This document shows, one piece after another, positions 8,281 through 17,428 of a stretch of DNA of 64,000 nt (its first letter is position 1; the number at the start of each line of letters is the position of its first letter). The notes under the pieces are model-generated. The model saw only the letters and a program-made list of their open reading frames with translations, was not told where the DNA came from and did no database searches. The stretch comes from Acidimicrobiia bacterium (GTDB lineage: Bacteria; Actinomycetota; Acidimicrobiia; UBA2766). The stretch is taken from assembly GCA_020850945.1 (NCBI GenBank), contig JADZDR010000004.1:1-64000 (forward strand), given 5' to 3'. The translations under genes and the position numbers were made by a program.

Positions 8281-9696
8281 ATGGCCATATACCCACGACC
8301 TGTGCGAACGGGCCTCGAGAGCGCGCGGGACGACTGGAAGTCCCGCTCGTACTGGGCGACGACCGTCGACTACACGCCGACCGATCCCCTGCAGGGGGAC
8401 AGGTCTGCCGACGTCGTGATCATCGGGGGCGGTTTCACGGGACAGCACGCCGCGCAGGCGCTCCGCGAGGAGGACCCGGGCCTCGATGTCGTCATCGTCG
8501 ATGCCGCCGTGTGCGGGTATGGGGGCAGTTCACGCAACGGCGGGTTCATGATGACGATGGTCGACCGCGGCCTCGCCGACTTCGCCCGTGATGTGGGGGA
8601 CATGGACGCGCGGGATGCGTGGCACGCCATCGCCGCCGAGATGGACGAGATCGAGAAGCTCTGCATCGCCGAGGGGGTCGATGCCGACATCCGCCGCACC
8701 GGCATCTACACCGTCTCGAACGGGCCCGAGCAGGACGAGAGGGTCGCGGAGGAATACGAGACGGCGCAGCGACTCGGCCTCCCCGGGTTCCGCTATCTCG
8801 ACCGGGAGGAGATCACCTCCCACATCCAGTCGAACTGGTTCCGCTGCGCCACGTTCGAGGACACGTGCCGGCTCCTCAATCCGGCCAAGCTCGTATGGGG
8901 ACTGCGGGACATCTCGCTGCGGCGGGGAGTCGCCGTGCACGAGATGTCGCCGGTGCGCGAGCTCATCGTCGACGGCGGCGGGGTGTCCGTCGTGACGGAC
9001 GGCGGGCGGGTGCGGGCGGACCGGGCGCTCGTCGCCACGAACGCCTTCTGCAGCGCCCTGCCCGATCTCCGCCGCTACCTCATGACCTTCTACGCGTACA
9101 TCATCCTCACGCGCCCCCTCACCGACGAGCAGTGGAGCCGCGTCGGCTGGCACGACCGGGCGGGTGTCGAGGACCGGCGTGTCTTCCATCACTACGTGCG
9201 ACCCACGGTGGACGGCCGCATCCTCTGGGGTGGACGTGACGCCCCTTTCGTGCCGGGTGAGCCCGACCCCGCATACGACCGCAACTACCCCGACTTCGGC
9301 CGACTCGAGGAGACGTTCCGGCACGCGTTCCCCCAACTCGACGACGTCGAGTTCGAGTACCGCTGGGGTGGACCCGTCGCCGCGACCGCCTCGTTCCTGC
9401 CGTTCGTCGGATGGTGGGACGACGCGCGCCGCGTCGTGCACGCCGTCGGCTACACGGGCCACGGTGTGGGTCCGTCCCGCCTCATCGGCCGCACCGCAGC
9501 CGACCTCCTGCTGGGGCGGGACACGGCGCGGACGCACCTCGTGTTCGCACGCAAGCGGCCGCAGTGGCTGCCGCGTGAACCGTTCCGGCAGTGGGTCGTG
9601 AACGCGTCGTCGAACCTCCTGCAGCGGGCTGACGACCACTCGAACGCGGGACCGATGGGCAGGGTCCTCGACGTGGCCTCCAAATACCTGAAGTAA
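8281..9696 (+). CDS. FAD-dependent oxidoreductase, DAO (DadA-like) family
   Basis: A 471-residue flavoprotein. The dinucleotide-binding motif VVIIGGGFTGQHAA is near residue 42, followed by an SRNGGF segment characteristic of glycine/D-amino-acid oxidase-type enzymes. The C-terminal GYTGHGVGPSRLIGR completes the FAD site. It probably oxidises an amine or amino acid such as a sarcosine- or gamma-glutamyl-putrescine-type substrate. The ATG at 8281 has GGGGAGGAG before it. It follows the ligase closely and is separated from the diiron gene by 114 bp that include the Fur-like box. Confidence 0.88.
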   Translation: MAIYPRPVRTGLESARDDWKSRSYWATTVDYTPTDPLQGDRSADVVIIGGGFTGQHAAQALREEDPGLDVVIVDAAVCGYGGSSRNGGFMMTMVDRGLADFARDVGDMDARDAWHAIAAEMDEIEKLCIAEGVDADIRRTGIYTVSNGPEQDERVAEEYETAQRLGLPGFRYLDREEITSHIQSNWFRCATFEDTCRLLNPAKLVWGLRDISLRRGVAVHEMSPVRELIVDGGGVSVVTDGGRVRADRALVATNAFCSALPDLRRYLMTFYAYIILTRPLTDEQWSRVGWHDRAGVEDRRVFHHYVRPTVDGRILWGGRDAPFVPGEPDPAYDRNYPDFGRLEETFRHAFPQLDDVEFEYRWGGPVAATASFLPFVGWWDDARRVVHAVGYTGHGVGPSRLIGRTAADLLLGRDTARTHLVFARKRPQWLPREPFRQWVVNASSNLLQRADDHSNAGPMGRVLDVASKYLK

Positions 9697-9708
9697 CTTG
9701 AGAAGTCC

Positions 9709-9727
9709 GATAATCATGATTATTATC
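9709..9727. promoter_or_regulatory. Fur-like iron box before the diiron protein gene
   Basis: The 19-bp sequence GATAATCATGATTATTATC matches the classical Fur consensus GATAATGATAATCATTATC at 16 of 19 positions and contains a perfect 14-bp palindrome (ATAATCATGATTAT). It stands out as a nearly G/C-free island in GC-rich DNA. It lies 84 bp upstream of the diiron gene start, and a wider AGTC...GACT symmetry flanks it. Whether a Fur, DtxR/IdeR or other metalloregulator binds it is inference. Confidence 0.65.
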
Positions 9728-9810
9728 TGACTTGTCGCCCGCGGTTTCCGTCGCGGCGCGATTCGCCGTGCCGACCACGACGACGCACAACACAGGGGGG
9801 TTCCCAGGTC

Positions 9811-10956
9811 ATGGCTGAGACGCAGACGTATGCCGAGGCGATGAAGCTGACCGACGACACGGTCAACGACGCCATCCGGATCCTCGCGACGAGCCAGGGA
9901 AACGTCGACGAGATCGAACACGCCGTCGAGACAGGTGGCCTCACCTCCTTCACGTGGGACTACGAGCTGAGCCGTCCCCCCCTCGTGAAGCTGTACGAGA
10001 AGGCCAAGTCGTCGCAGTGGAACGGGACCACCGACCTCGACTGGTCGATCGAGGTCGACCAGCTCAAGCTCGCGCAGGAGAACGCCGCCACGAACCTGCG
10101 GGCGCAGATGATGCGCGAGTACGCGTCGAAGGACAAGACCTGTCCCCTGTACGGCTGGACCGACAGCGACTTCGACAAGCTGAGCATCGAGTTCCAGAAC
10201 TGGCTGCTGTCCCAGTTCCTGCACGGTGAACAGGGTGCCCTCGTCTGCACCGCGAAGATCGTCGAGCAGGTGCCCTGGATCGACGCCAAGTACTACGGCG
10301 CCACACAGGTGATGGACGAGGCGCGCCACGTCGAGGTGTTCGCCCGGTACCTCGACTCCAAGCTCTCGGGTCACTACCCGATCAACGTCCACCTCGAGGC
10401 GCTGCTCGACGAGATCATCCGGGACAGCCGCTGGGACATGACCTACCTCGGCATGCAGATCATGGTCGAGGGCCTCGCCCTCGCCGCATTCGGCTTCATG
10501 CACATGATGACGTCCGAGCCGCTCCTCAAGAAGCTCCTCCGGTACGTGATGAGCGACGAGGCCCGCCACGTCGCGTTCGGTGTCCTGTCGCTCAAGGAGG
10601 TCTACGACGACATGTCGGCGGCGGAGCTGCGGGAACGCCAGGAGTTCGCGTACGAGGCAGCCGTTCGCATGCGGGACCGCTTCCTCATGCAGGAGGTCTG
10701 GGAACGCCTCGGTGTGGGAGCGAAGGAGATGGTCACATGGCAGCTCCAGCAGTCCAACAGCGACGACGAGTTCACGCCGTTCCTCTTCAGCAAGATCGTT
10801 CCGAACCTCAAGAAGCTCGGGCTCCTCGACACCGAGGACCCGTGGCTGCGTGACCGCTTCACGGAGATGGGCGCGATCGAGTTCGAGAACTTCGTCGACA
10901 CCGGCGACGAGTACGAGGCCCTCGACGAGGTTGCCAAGGACCGCGCAGCGAGCTGA
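9811..10956 (+). CDS. ferritin-like diiron oxidase, ribonucleotide reductase R2-type fold
   Basis: A 381-residue helical protein with two E...ExxH iron-binding sets: GEQGALV with DEARHVEVF (residues about 138-175), and EGLALAAF with DEARHVAFG (about 219-255). This is the ligand pattern of class I R2, R2lox and AurF-like oxygenases. The segment LYEKAKSSQWNGTTDLDW is also R2-like. The partner RNR large subunit is not nearby, and the radical tyrosine could not be placed, so an N-oxygenase or R2lox-like oxidase is as likely as an R2. The Fur-like box suggests iron control. hemB follows 39 bp downstream. Confidence 0.85.
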   Translation: MAETQTYAEAMKLTDDTVNDAIRILATSQGNVDEIEHAVETGGLTSFTWDYELSRPPLVKLYEKAKSSQWNGTTDLDWSIEVDQLKLAQENAATNLRAQMMREYASKDKTCPLYGWTDSDFDKLSIEFQNWLLSQFLHGEQGALVCTAKIVEQVPWIDAKYYGATQVMDEARHVEVFARYLDSKLSGHYPINVHLEALLDEIIRDSRWDMTYLGMQIMVEGLALAAFGFMHMMTSEPLLKKLLRYVMSDEARHVAFGVLSLKEVYDDMSAAELRERQEFAYEAAVRMRDRFLMQEVWERLGVGAKEMVTWQLQQSNSDDEFTPFLFSKIVPNLKKLGLLDTEDPWLRDRFTEMGAIEFENFVDTGDEYEALDEVAKDRAAS

Positions 10957-11985
<1,029 letters not shown>

Positions 11986-12996
11986 GTGGACCGGGCCGAT
12001 CTCGTACTCGAGGGAGGCGGTGTCAAGGGCATCGCACTCGTGGGGGCTCTCGCCGCGCTCGACACCGCGGGTGTCCGCCCGCATCGCATCGCCGGCTCCT
12101 CGGCCGGTGCCGTCGTCGGGGCGCTCGCCGCGGCAGGCATGCCGACCGCCGACCTGGCCGGCGAGATGAGACGTGTCGACTACACCCGGTTCCGCGACGA
12201 GAGTGTGCTCGATCGCGTGCCCGTCGTCGGCAAGCTCGCGTCGATCCTCCTCGAGCGGGGCATGTACGAGGGGAAGGCGATCGTGGCCTGGCTCGAGGCG
12301 CGGCTCGGCGCAGCCGGGGCGACCACGTTCGGTGACTTGCACCTATCCGACGACGATCCGGGGAGCGCCACCCGCGATGCAGGAAGGGCGTACAGGTTCG
12401 TCGCCACGGTCTCCGACGTCACGTTGGGACGCCTCGGGCTCCTCCCGTGGGACTTCCACACGGTCTACCGGACGATCTCGGATCCGGGCGGGACCGACCG
12501 CCGCTCCGTCGCAGAAGCGGTGCGGGCTTCGACGGCCATTCCCTACTACTTCGAACCGTCCACGCTCACCTACGAGACGGAGGGGGAGGCAGGGGATATC
12601 CAGAAGAGGGAGTCACTCCTCGTTGACGGAGGGCTCCTGTCGAACTTCCCCGTCCACGTGTTCGACCGCAGCGAGGGTCGACCCCGCTGGCCCACGATCG
12701 GGATCAAGCTGTCCGCCCGGCCGGAGCCCACACCGCCCACCCTGGACGCGCGGCCCGGCCCCGTGCGATACCTGACGGGTCTCGTGGGGGCGATGACGGG
12801 CTTCTTCGACCGCCAACACATCGAAGATCCCGATGTCGTGTCGCGCACGATCTTCGTCGACACGACAGGCTTCGGCAGCGTCGACTTCGACATCGGCCGG
12901 GAGGAGCGCGACGTGCTCTTCGAGCGGGGCAGGAAGGCGGCCGAGGCCTTCCTCGCCACCTTCGACTTCGACGCCTACTGCCGCAACCGCACCTGA
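11986..12996 (+). CDS. patatin-like phospholipase/acyl hydrolase
   Basis: A 336-residue lipid acyl hydrolase with the patatin Ser-Asp dyad. The oxyanion motif EGGGVKG is at the N-terminus, the nucleophile elbow GSSAG near residue 38, and the catalytic DGG (LVDGGLLSNFP) near 217. No signal peptide is visible, so it is probably cytoplasmic. It starts with GTG immediately after the hemB stop and is probably translationally coupled. It ends before a repeat-family hairpin that likely terminates the transcript. Confidence 0.9.
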   Translation: MDRADLVLEGGGVKGIALVGALAALDTAGVRPHRIAGSSAGAVVGALAAAGMPTADLAGEMRRVDYTRFRDESVLDRVPVVGKLASILLERGMYEGKAIVAWLEARLGAAGATTFGDLHLSDDDPGSATRDAGRAYRFVATVSDVTLGRLGLLPWDFHTVYRTISDPGGTDRRSVAEAVRASTAIPYYFEPSTLTYETEGEAGDIQKRESLLVDGGLLSNFPVHVFDRSEGRPRWPTIGIKLSARPEPTPPTLDARPGPVRYLTGLVGAMTGFFDRQHIEDPDVVSRTIFVDTTGFGSVDFDIGREERDVLFERGRKAAEAFLATFDFDAYCRNRT

Positions 12997-13033
12997 CGTG
13001 GCCCCCGGCGCGGGGCGTGGGGGGCGAAGAGCT

Positions 13034-13080
13034 ACGTGGGCGTACTGAAACACATCTGGTGTGGTTGGGTACGCCCACGT
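13034..13080. terminator. convergent hairpin, single copy of the ACGTGGGCGTAC repeat family
   Basis: Perfect 12-bp arms ACGTGGGCGTAC and GTACGCCCACGT enclose a 23-nt loop containing GGTGTGGTTGG, followed by a G-rich run. It lies between the convergent patatin and esterase genes, a position that suits a bidirectional terminator. The same arms and the loop GTGTGGTTG recur twice near 26.3 kb, again between convergent genes. There is no U-tract. Confidence 0.75.
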
Positions 13081-13104
13081 GGGGGGGGAGGGAGGGGGAG
13101 TGCG

Positions 13105-13734
13105 TCAGGGGGTGATGCGGGCGAGCCACGCCCGCATGTCGACGAGACCTTCGAGCGTGATGTCGTGGCCGGCGGGATACTCCCCGTAGGTGACGTCGAG
13201 TCCGGCATCCCGCACATGTGCCGCGATGTCGCGTCCCCGCGCGACCGGGATGAGGGTGTCGTCAGTGCCGTGCTGGACCAGCACCGCCACCTCTCGGGCA
13301 CCGTCGAGATCCCAGACGAGTCCCTCCACGTCGGGCATGAAACCGGAGAGGCACATCACACCCGCCACGCGTGTCCGCTCCGTTGCGCCGAGAGCCAAGG
13401 CGAGGGCGAGGCCCGCCCCCTGTGAGAAGCCACCGACCACCGTGTCCCCGCGGTCGAAGCCGCGGGCAGAGCACGTCTCGCCCACCAACGCGTCCAGCGC
13501 CTCGAGCACGTCGAGGAAGCCGCGGTCGTCCCCGCCGCCGGGCTCGATCCAGTACGAGTCGTGAGGTGGGAGGGGATGCGGCCCCCGCGGAGCCATCACG
13601 AGATAGTGCGCGTCGGGATCGACGAGAGGACCCAGCGTCGAGAGGGCGTAGGGCTGGCTGTAATAGCCGTGGACGAGGAACATGAGGCGGTCGGGGTTCC
13701 CCCGACCTTCGATCACATGCGTCTCCAACTGCAC
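13105..13734 (-). CDS. carboxylesterase/phospholipase-type alpha/beta hydrolase
   Basis: A 209-residue serine hydrolase of the short YpfH/carboxylesterase type. The oxyanion region is FLVHGYYSQP, the nucleophile elbow GGFSQGAGLA, the acid HGTDDTLIP and the catalytic histidine PAGHDIT. No signal peptide is seen. The start is a GTG, and the downstream frame matches the family from the first strand onward. It is divergent from the next alpha/beta hydrolase with a 67-bp shared promoter region that contains CTAGGGT. Substrate unknown. Confidence 0.88.
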   Translation of the reverse strand: MQLETHVIEGRGNPDRLMFLVHGYYSQPYALSTLGPLVDPDAHYLVMAPRGPHPLPPHDSYWIEPGGGDDRGFLDVLEALDALVGETCSARGFDRGDTVVGGFSQGAGLALALALGATERTRVAGVMCLSGFMPDVEGLVWDLDGAREVAVLVQHGTDDTLIPVARGRDIAAHVRDAGLDVTYGEYPAGHDITLEGLVDMRAWLARITP

Positions 13735-13801
13735 CCGTGCCTCCCGTGCCGAGTTCTCTAGGGTGGGTCTCAGTCTTGGGGCAACTCCGGGCGGAGGTCC
13801 A

Positions 13802-14677
13802 ATGGAGAGCGTGGAGTCGTGGGTGGGTCGGGGTGCCTACATCACGGTCGACGGTGAGAGAGTCTGGACCCTCGACGTCCCTGCGGACGGCTCCACTCCC
13901 GTCTCGGACCCTCTCCTCGTCCTCCACGGGTTTCCCACGTCCGCCTACGACTGGCACCAAGTCGTCGCGGCCCTCGCCGGCAGGCGTCGTGTCGTCCTCT
14001 TCGACATGCCCGGCTACGGCGCGTCGGACAAGCCGGACCGTGCCTACTCGCTCTTCCACCAAGCGGATGTGGCCGAGGCCGTCGCCGCCGCCTTCGGTCT
14101 GCGCCGCGTCGTCCTCGTCTCGCACGACATGGGGGACACCGTCGGTGGGGAGTTGCTCGCGCGCGATCTCGACGGGAGGCTCCCCTTCGCAGTGTCGCGG
14201 CGAATCCTCACGAACGGGAGCATCTACATCGGACAGGCCCATCTCACACAGGGCCAGCAGATGCTGCTCGGCATGCCCGATGCCCTTCTCGACCCGGGCG
14301 TGACACCTTCCGCCGAAGCCCTCGGGCTGACCCTGCGTGCGATCCTGTCACCGGAGACCGGCGTAGCCGATGACGAGACACGGGCGATGGGCGAGCTCGT
14401 CGTGCGGGGTGGTGGCGCCAGGCTCCTGCCCCGCCTCATCCGTTATGTCGAGGAGAGACGAGAGCACGAGTCCCGCTGGACGGGTGCGATCGAACGCCAT
14501 CCGAGTCCCCTCACGGTGATCTGGGGTGACGCCGATCAGATCGCGCGCTGGGACATGGTGGAGCGGCTCCAGGCCGCGCGTCCCGACGCCGAGTGTGTGA
14601 GGCTCAGGGGTGTGGGCCACTATCCGATGGCCGAAGTCCCGGCCGACTTCACGCAGGCGCTCCTGCACGGCACCTGA
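13802..14677 (+). CDS. alpha/beta hydrolase
   Basis: A 291-residue alpha/beta-fold hydrolase. LVLHGFPTSAYDW is the oxyanion loop, and VSHDMGDTVGG carries an Asp (HDMG) at the nucleophile position, as in haloalkane dehalogenases and epoxide hydrolases. IWGDADQIARWD and GVGHYPMAEVP supply acid and histidine. The Asp elbow favours epoxide hydrolase or dehalogenase chemistry over esterase activity. The ATG at 13802 has GGCGGAGG upstream; the track ORF is longer but begins inside the divergent gene. Confidence 0.88.
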   Translation: MESVESWVGRGAYITVDGERVWTLDVPADGSTPVSDPLLVLHGFPTSAYDWHQVVAALAGRRRVVLFDMPGYGASDKPDRAYSLFHQADVAEAVAAAFGLRRVVLVSHDMGDTVGGELLARDLDGRLPFAVSRRILTNGSIYIGQAHLTQGQQMLLGMPDALLDPGVTPSAEALGLTLRAILSPETGVADDETRAMGELVVRGGGARLLPRLIRYVEERREHESRWTGAIERHPSPLTVIWGDADQIARWDMVERLQAARPDAECVRLRGVGHYPMAEVPADFTQALLHGT

Positions 14678-14705
14678 GCGGCGGCCGCGAGGTTCCGCCA
14701 GCCGG

Positions 14706-15719
14706 TCAGGGGACGAGCACCGCCGCCCCCCGCACGGTCCCGGCGACGAGGTCCGCGATCGCCCTGTTCGCGTCCTCGAGCGGAAACGTCTCGACCTCGG
14801 TGCGAACGGGAACTGCGGGGGCTACCGAGAGGAGTCCGATCCCGTCCGCGCGTGTGAGGTTCGCGACGGACGTGAGGGTGCGCTCCTCCCACAGATCCGC
14901 GTAGGGGAAGGAGGGTATGTCGCTCATGTGGATGCCGCCCGAGACGACACGGCCGCCGCGGTCGACGGCGCGGAGGGCAGCCACCATGAGGGGCCCGACG
15001 GGCGCGAACACCATCGCGGCATCGAGCTCGACCGGGGGCGCCACGTCGGACCCTTCCGCCCAGACGGCCCCGAGGCTGCGGGCGAACTCCTGTGTCTCGA
15101 TGTCGCCGGGAGATGTGAACGCGTAGACCTCACGGCCTTCGTGCACTGCGATCTGGCAGACGATGTGCGCCGCCGCCCCGAAGCCGTAGATGCCGATCCT
15201 GGCGGCGTCCGGCCCGCATCGCCTGTAGGCGCGATATCCGATGAGGCCGGCGCAGAGGAGCGGTGCGGCATGGGCGTCGTCGTAGGTCTCGGGTACGGGG
15301 AAGCAGAACCGGGAGTCGGCCACGGCGAGCTCGGCGAACCCGCCGTCGACCGTGTAACCGGTGAACGCGGGTTCGGTGCAGAGGTTCTCCCTGTCGCTGA
15401 GGCAGAAACGGCAGGTGCCGTCCGTGTGGCCGAGCCAGGGCACACCGACACGGGCACCGACCGCGAAGTTCGCATCCGGCCCCGTCGCGGCGACGCGGCC
15501 CACGATCTGGTGTCCGAGCACGAGCGGCAGCTTGGGGTGCGCCAGGTCGCCGTCAATGATGTGGCGGTCGGTCCGGCACACCCCGCACGCACCGACGCGT
15601 AGCAGCACCTGGCCGGGGCCGGGCGACGGAACGGGGATACGGCGTAGAACGAGCGGCGACCCGGGTCGGTCGAGGACCATGGCCCGCATGTCACGAGGGA
15701 GGGAGCCGTCTGCCATCAT
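14706..15719 (-). CDS. zinc-binding alcohol dehydrogenase family protein (MDR)
   Basis: A 337-residue medium-chain dehydrogenase/reductase. Catalytic zinc ligands are seen in GACGVCRTDRHI and LGHQIVGRV. The structural-zinc loop reads HTDGTCRFCLSDRENLC, with an Asp where the first of four cysteines normally stands. The nucleotide-binding glycines lie in IGIYGFGAAAHIV. It presumably oxidises or reduces an alcohol/aldehyde with NAD(P). Two adjacent ATG codons are possible starts. It is divergent from the SDR gene, with a 30-bp gap. Confidence 0.87.
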   Translation of the reverse strand: MMADGSLPRDMRAMVLDRPGSPLVLRRIPVPSPGPGQVLLRVGACGVCRTDRHIIDGDLAHPKLPLVLGHQIVGRVAATGPDANFAVGARVGVPWLGHTDGTCRFCLSDRENLCTEPAFTGYTVDGGFAELAVADSRFCFPVPETYDDAHAAPLLCAGLIGYRAYRRCGPDAARIGIYGFGAAAHIVCQIAVHEGREVYAFTSPGDIETQEFARSLGAVWAEGSDVAPPVELDAAMVFAPVGPLMVAALRAVDRGGRVVSGGIHMSDIPSFPYADLWEERTLTSVANLTRADGIGLLSVAPAVPVRTEVETFPLEDANRAIADLVAGTVRGAAVLVP

Positions 15720-15749
15720 CCCCGATTATGGAGTTCAGGAGGTTGTGAC

Positions 15750-16550
15750 GTGGGGACAGGAAAGTGGTCGAGGGCACTCGTGACCGGTGCGTCCTCGGGT
15801 ATCGGCAAGGCGTTTGCCGAGGCGCTGGCACGCCAGGGCACCGACCTCGTGGTGGTCGCGCGGGACGAGGCGCGCCTCGGCGAGCTCGCCGCCCGCCTCG
15901 AGCACGACGCCGGTGTCGGTGTCGAGGTGATCGGGGCGGACTTGACCGTCGTCGAGGACCTGGCGCGGGTCGCCGCCCGGACGGCAGCGGGGACAGACCC
16001 CTGCGACCTCGTCGTCAACAACGCCGGCCTCGGCGTGTCGGGTTCGTTCGTGGACGCAGGGCACGAGGCTGCAATGGCTCAGGTGGACCTGAACGTGCGT
16101 GCCCTGGTCCGCCTCACGCACGCAGCCCTCTCCCGCATGCGCACGAGCGGTGAGGGTGGGATCCTGAACGTGTCCTCGACGGCGGGGTTCTTCCCGAGCC
16201 CCGGTGGCGCGGTCTATTCGGCGAGCAAGGCCTTCGTGATCAACTTCGGCCTCGGTGTCGCCGAGGAGCTCCGCATGCAGGACTCGGCCGTCCGCATCTG
16301 CACGCTCTGCCCCGGCTTCACGCGGACCGAGTTCCAGGCGCGGGGTGGGTTCGTGACCGACGGGATACCGGGCTTCCTCTGGCACGATGCGGACATCGTC
16401 GTGCGAGAAGCCCTCACGGCACTCGGTACGGGCCGCACGTTGTGCGTGCCAGGGGTCCACAACCGGGTCGGGGCGATGGCTGCCCAGGCTGTTCCCCGGA
16501 CAGTGCAGGCACGTCTCATTGCGGGGATGTCACGCGGCTTCCGGGCGTGA
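15750..16550 (+). CDS. short-chain dehydrogenase/reductase
   Basis: A 266-residue classical SDR. The cofactor motif TGASSGIG is at the N-terminus, NNAG follows, the catalytic serine is in NVSSTAG, and YSASK supplies Tyr and Lys. The sequence ALVTGASSGIGKAFAEALARQG and the PGFTRTEF block resemble the DltE/YqjQ group of SDRs. The GTG start is set by CAGGAGG at good spacing. The substrate cannot be read. It converges on the 2TM protein gene with a 24-bp gap. Confidence 0.88.
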   Translation: MGTGKWSRALVTGASSGIGKAFAEALARQGTDLVVVARDEARLGELAARLEHDAGVGVEVIGADLTVVEDLARVAARTAAGTDPCDLVVNNAGLGVSGSFVDAGHEAAMAQVDLNVRALVRLTHAALSRMRTSGEGGILNVSSTAGFFPSPGGAVYSASKAFVINFGLGVAEELRMQDSAVRICTLCPGFTRTEFQARGGFVTDGIPGFLWHDADIVVREALTALGTGRTLCVPGVHNRVGAMAAQAVPRTVQARLIAGMSRGFRA

Positions 16551-16574
16551 GTGCCTCGAGCCTCACCGGAGACG

Positions 16575-16889
16575 TCACGGCGACGTGCCGGAGTCCCTCT
16601 TGTCCATGTACTCGCGGATCCTGCGCTCCTCCCAGTTCTTCCCGTAACGGGCACTCACGAGATCGAGCACGATGAAGAAGAGGGGGATGGCCATGCCGAG
16701 AAGGGTCCACACGAACCAGGGGTAGCCACCGCCGGAGAGCGCCCAGATCACGACGAGAGCGGCGTTCACGACCACATAGACCCCGAGATAGCTGATGAGC
16801 GCCTTCTGCTTGCCCACGTACTCCTTGGCCTCTGCGTAGAGCTCGTCTTCGCCCTCGTTCGGCTTTGCGGCTTCGGTCTCGTCGTTCAT
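16575..16889 (-). CDS. 2TM domain membrane protein
   Basis: A 104-residue protein with a charged N-terminus, two predicted membrane helices (ALISYLGVYVVVNAALVVIWAL and FVWTLLGMAIPLFFIVLDLV), and a charged C-terminus (ARYGKNWEERRIREYMDKR). This layout fits the small 2TM domain family, often found fused to or beside signalling proteins; here it stands alone. The ATG giving MNDETEAAKP is chosen over the longer track start. Function unknown. Confidence 0.8.
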   Translation of the reverse strand: MNDETEAAKPNEGEDELYAEAKEYVGKQKALISYLGVYVVVNAALVVIWALSGGGYPWFVWTLLGMAIPLFFIVLDLVSARYGKNWEERRIREYMDKRDSGTSP

Positions 16890-16930
16890 GCGGGAGAATC
16901 TAGCGGCCCCCCGGCCGCAGCAGGTGACGC

Positions 16931-17323
16931 TCACGGCGGCCGTGGGAGCAGTGCCGTGGCCTCGATCTCGACGAACCAGCGGGGGTCGAGGAGCCCGGCG
17001 ACGACGACCATGGACGTGGCGGGACGCACGCTGCCGAACACCTCGGCGTGAGCCTCACCCACCTCGTCGGCGACGTCGGGTGTGGTCACGAACATGCGAG
17101 TCCGCACGACGTCTTCGGGACCACCGCCCGCCTGCGCCACTGCCTCGAGGATTATCTCGAGACACCGCTCGGCCTGAGCCTTGGGGTTCGGGTCGCAACT
17201 TCCGTCGGGCCAGATCGGGGCTGTCCCGGCGACCTCTACCACCCTTCCGACCCGCACCGCCCGACTGAACCCGTAGCGGTCCTCGTACGGCGACCCCGAG
17301 CCGATCCGGCTCCGCTGCTCCAT
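16931..17323 (-). CDS. RidA/YjgF family enamine/imine deaminase
   Basis: A 130-residue Rid-family protein. RidA members hydrolyse reactive enamines/imines released by PLP enzymes. The conserved arginine is in VVRTRMFVT, preceded by the QAERCLEIILEAVAQAGGGPEDV helix, and the C-terminal EIEATA block matches the family. The start MEQRSRIGSGSPYED is an ATG; the track start lies about 60 residues upstream and is unlikely. It ends 42 bp before the 2TM gene on the same strand. Confidence 0.88.
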   Translation of the reverse strand: MEQRSRIGSGSPYEDRYGFSRAVRVGRVVEVAGTAPIWPDGSCDPNPKAQAERCLEIILEAVAQAGGGPEDVVRTRMFVTTPDVADEVGEAHAEVFGSVRPATSMVVVAGLLDPRWFVEIEATALLPRPP

Positions 17324-17428
17324 GGTCGAACTGTAACGGGCGGCCGGCACGGGTGCTTCGAAATGGGGGTACCCGCTTGGGTAGGGTGGGTCATCCCAGG
17401 CCAGGGAATTCGGGTGAGGAAGGATCCG

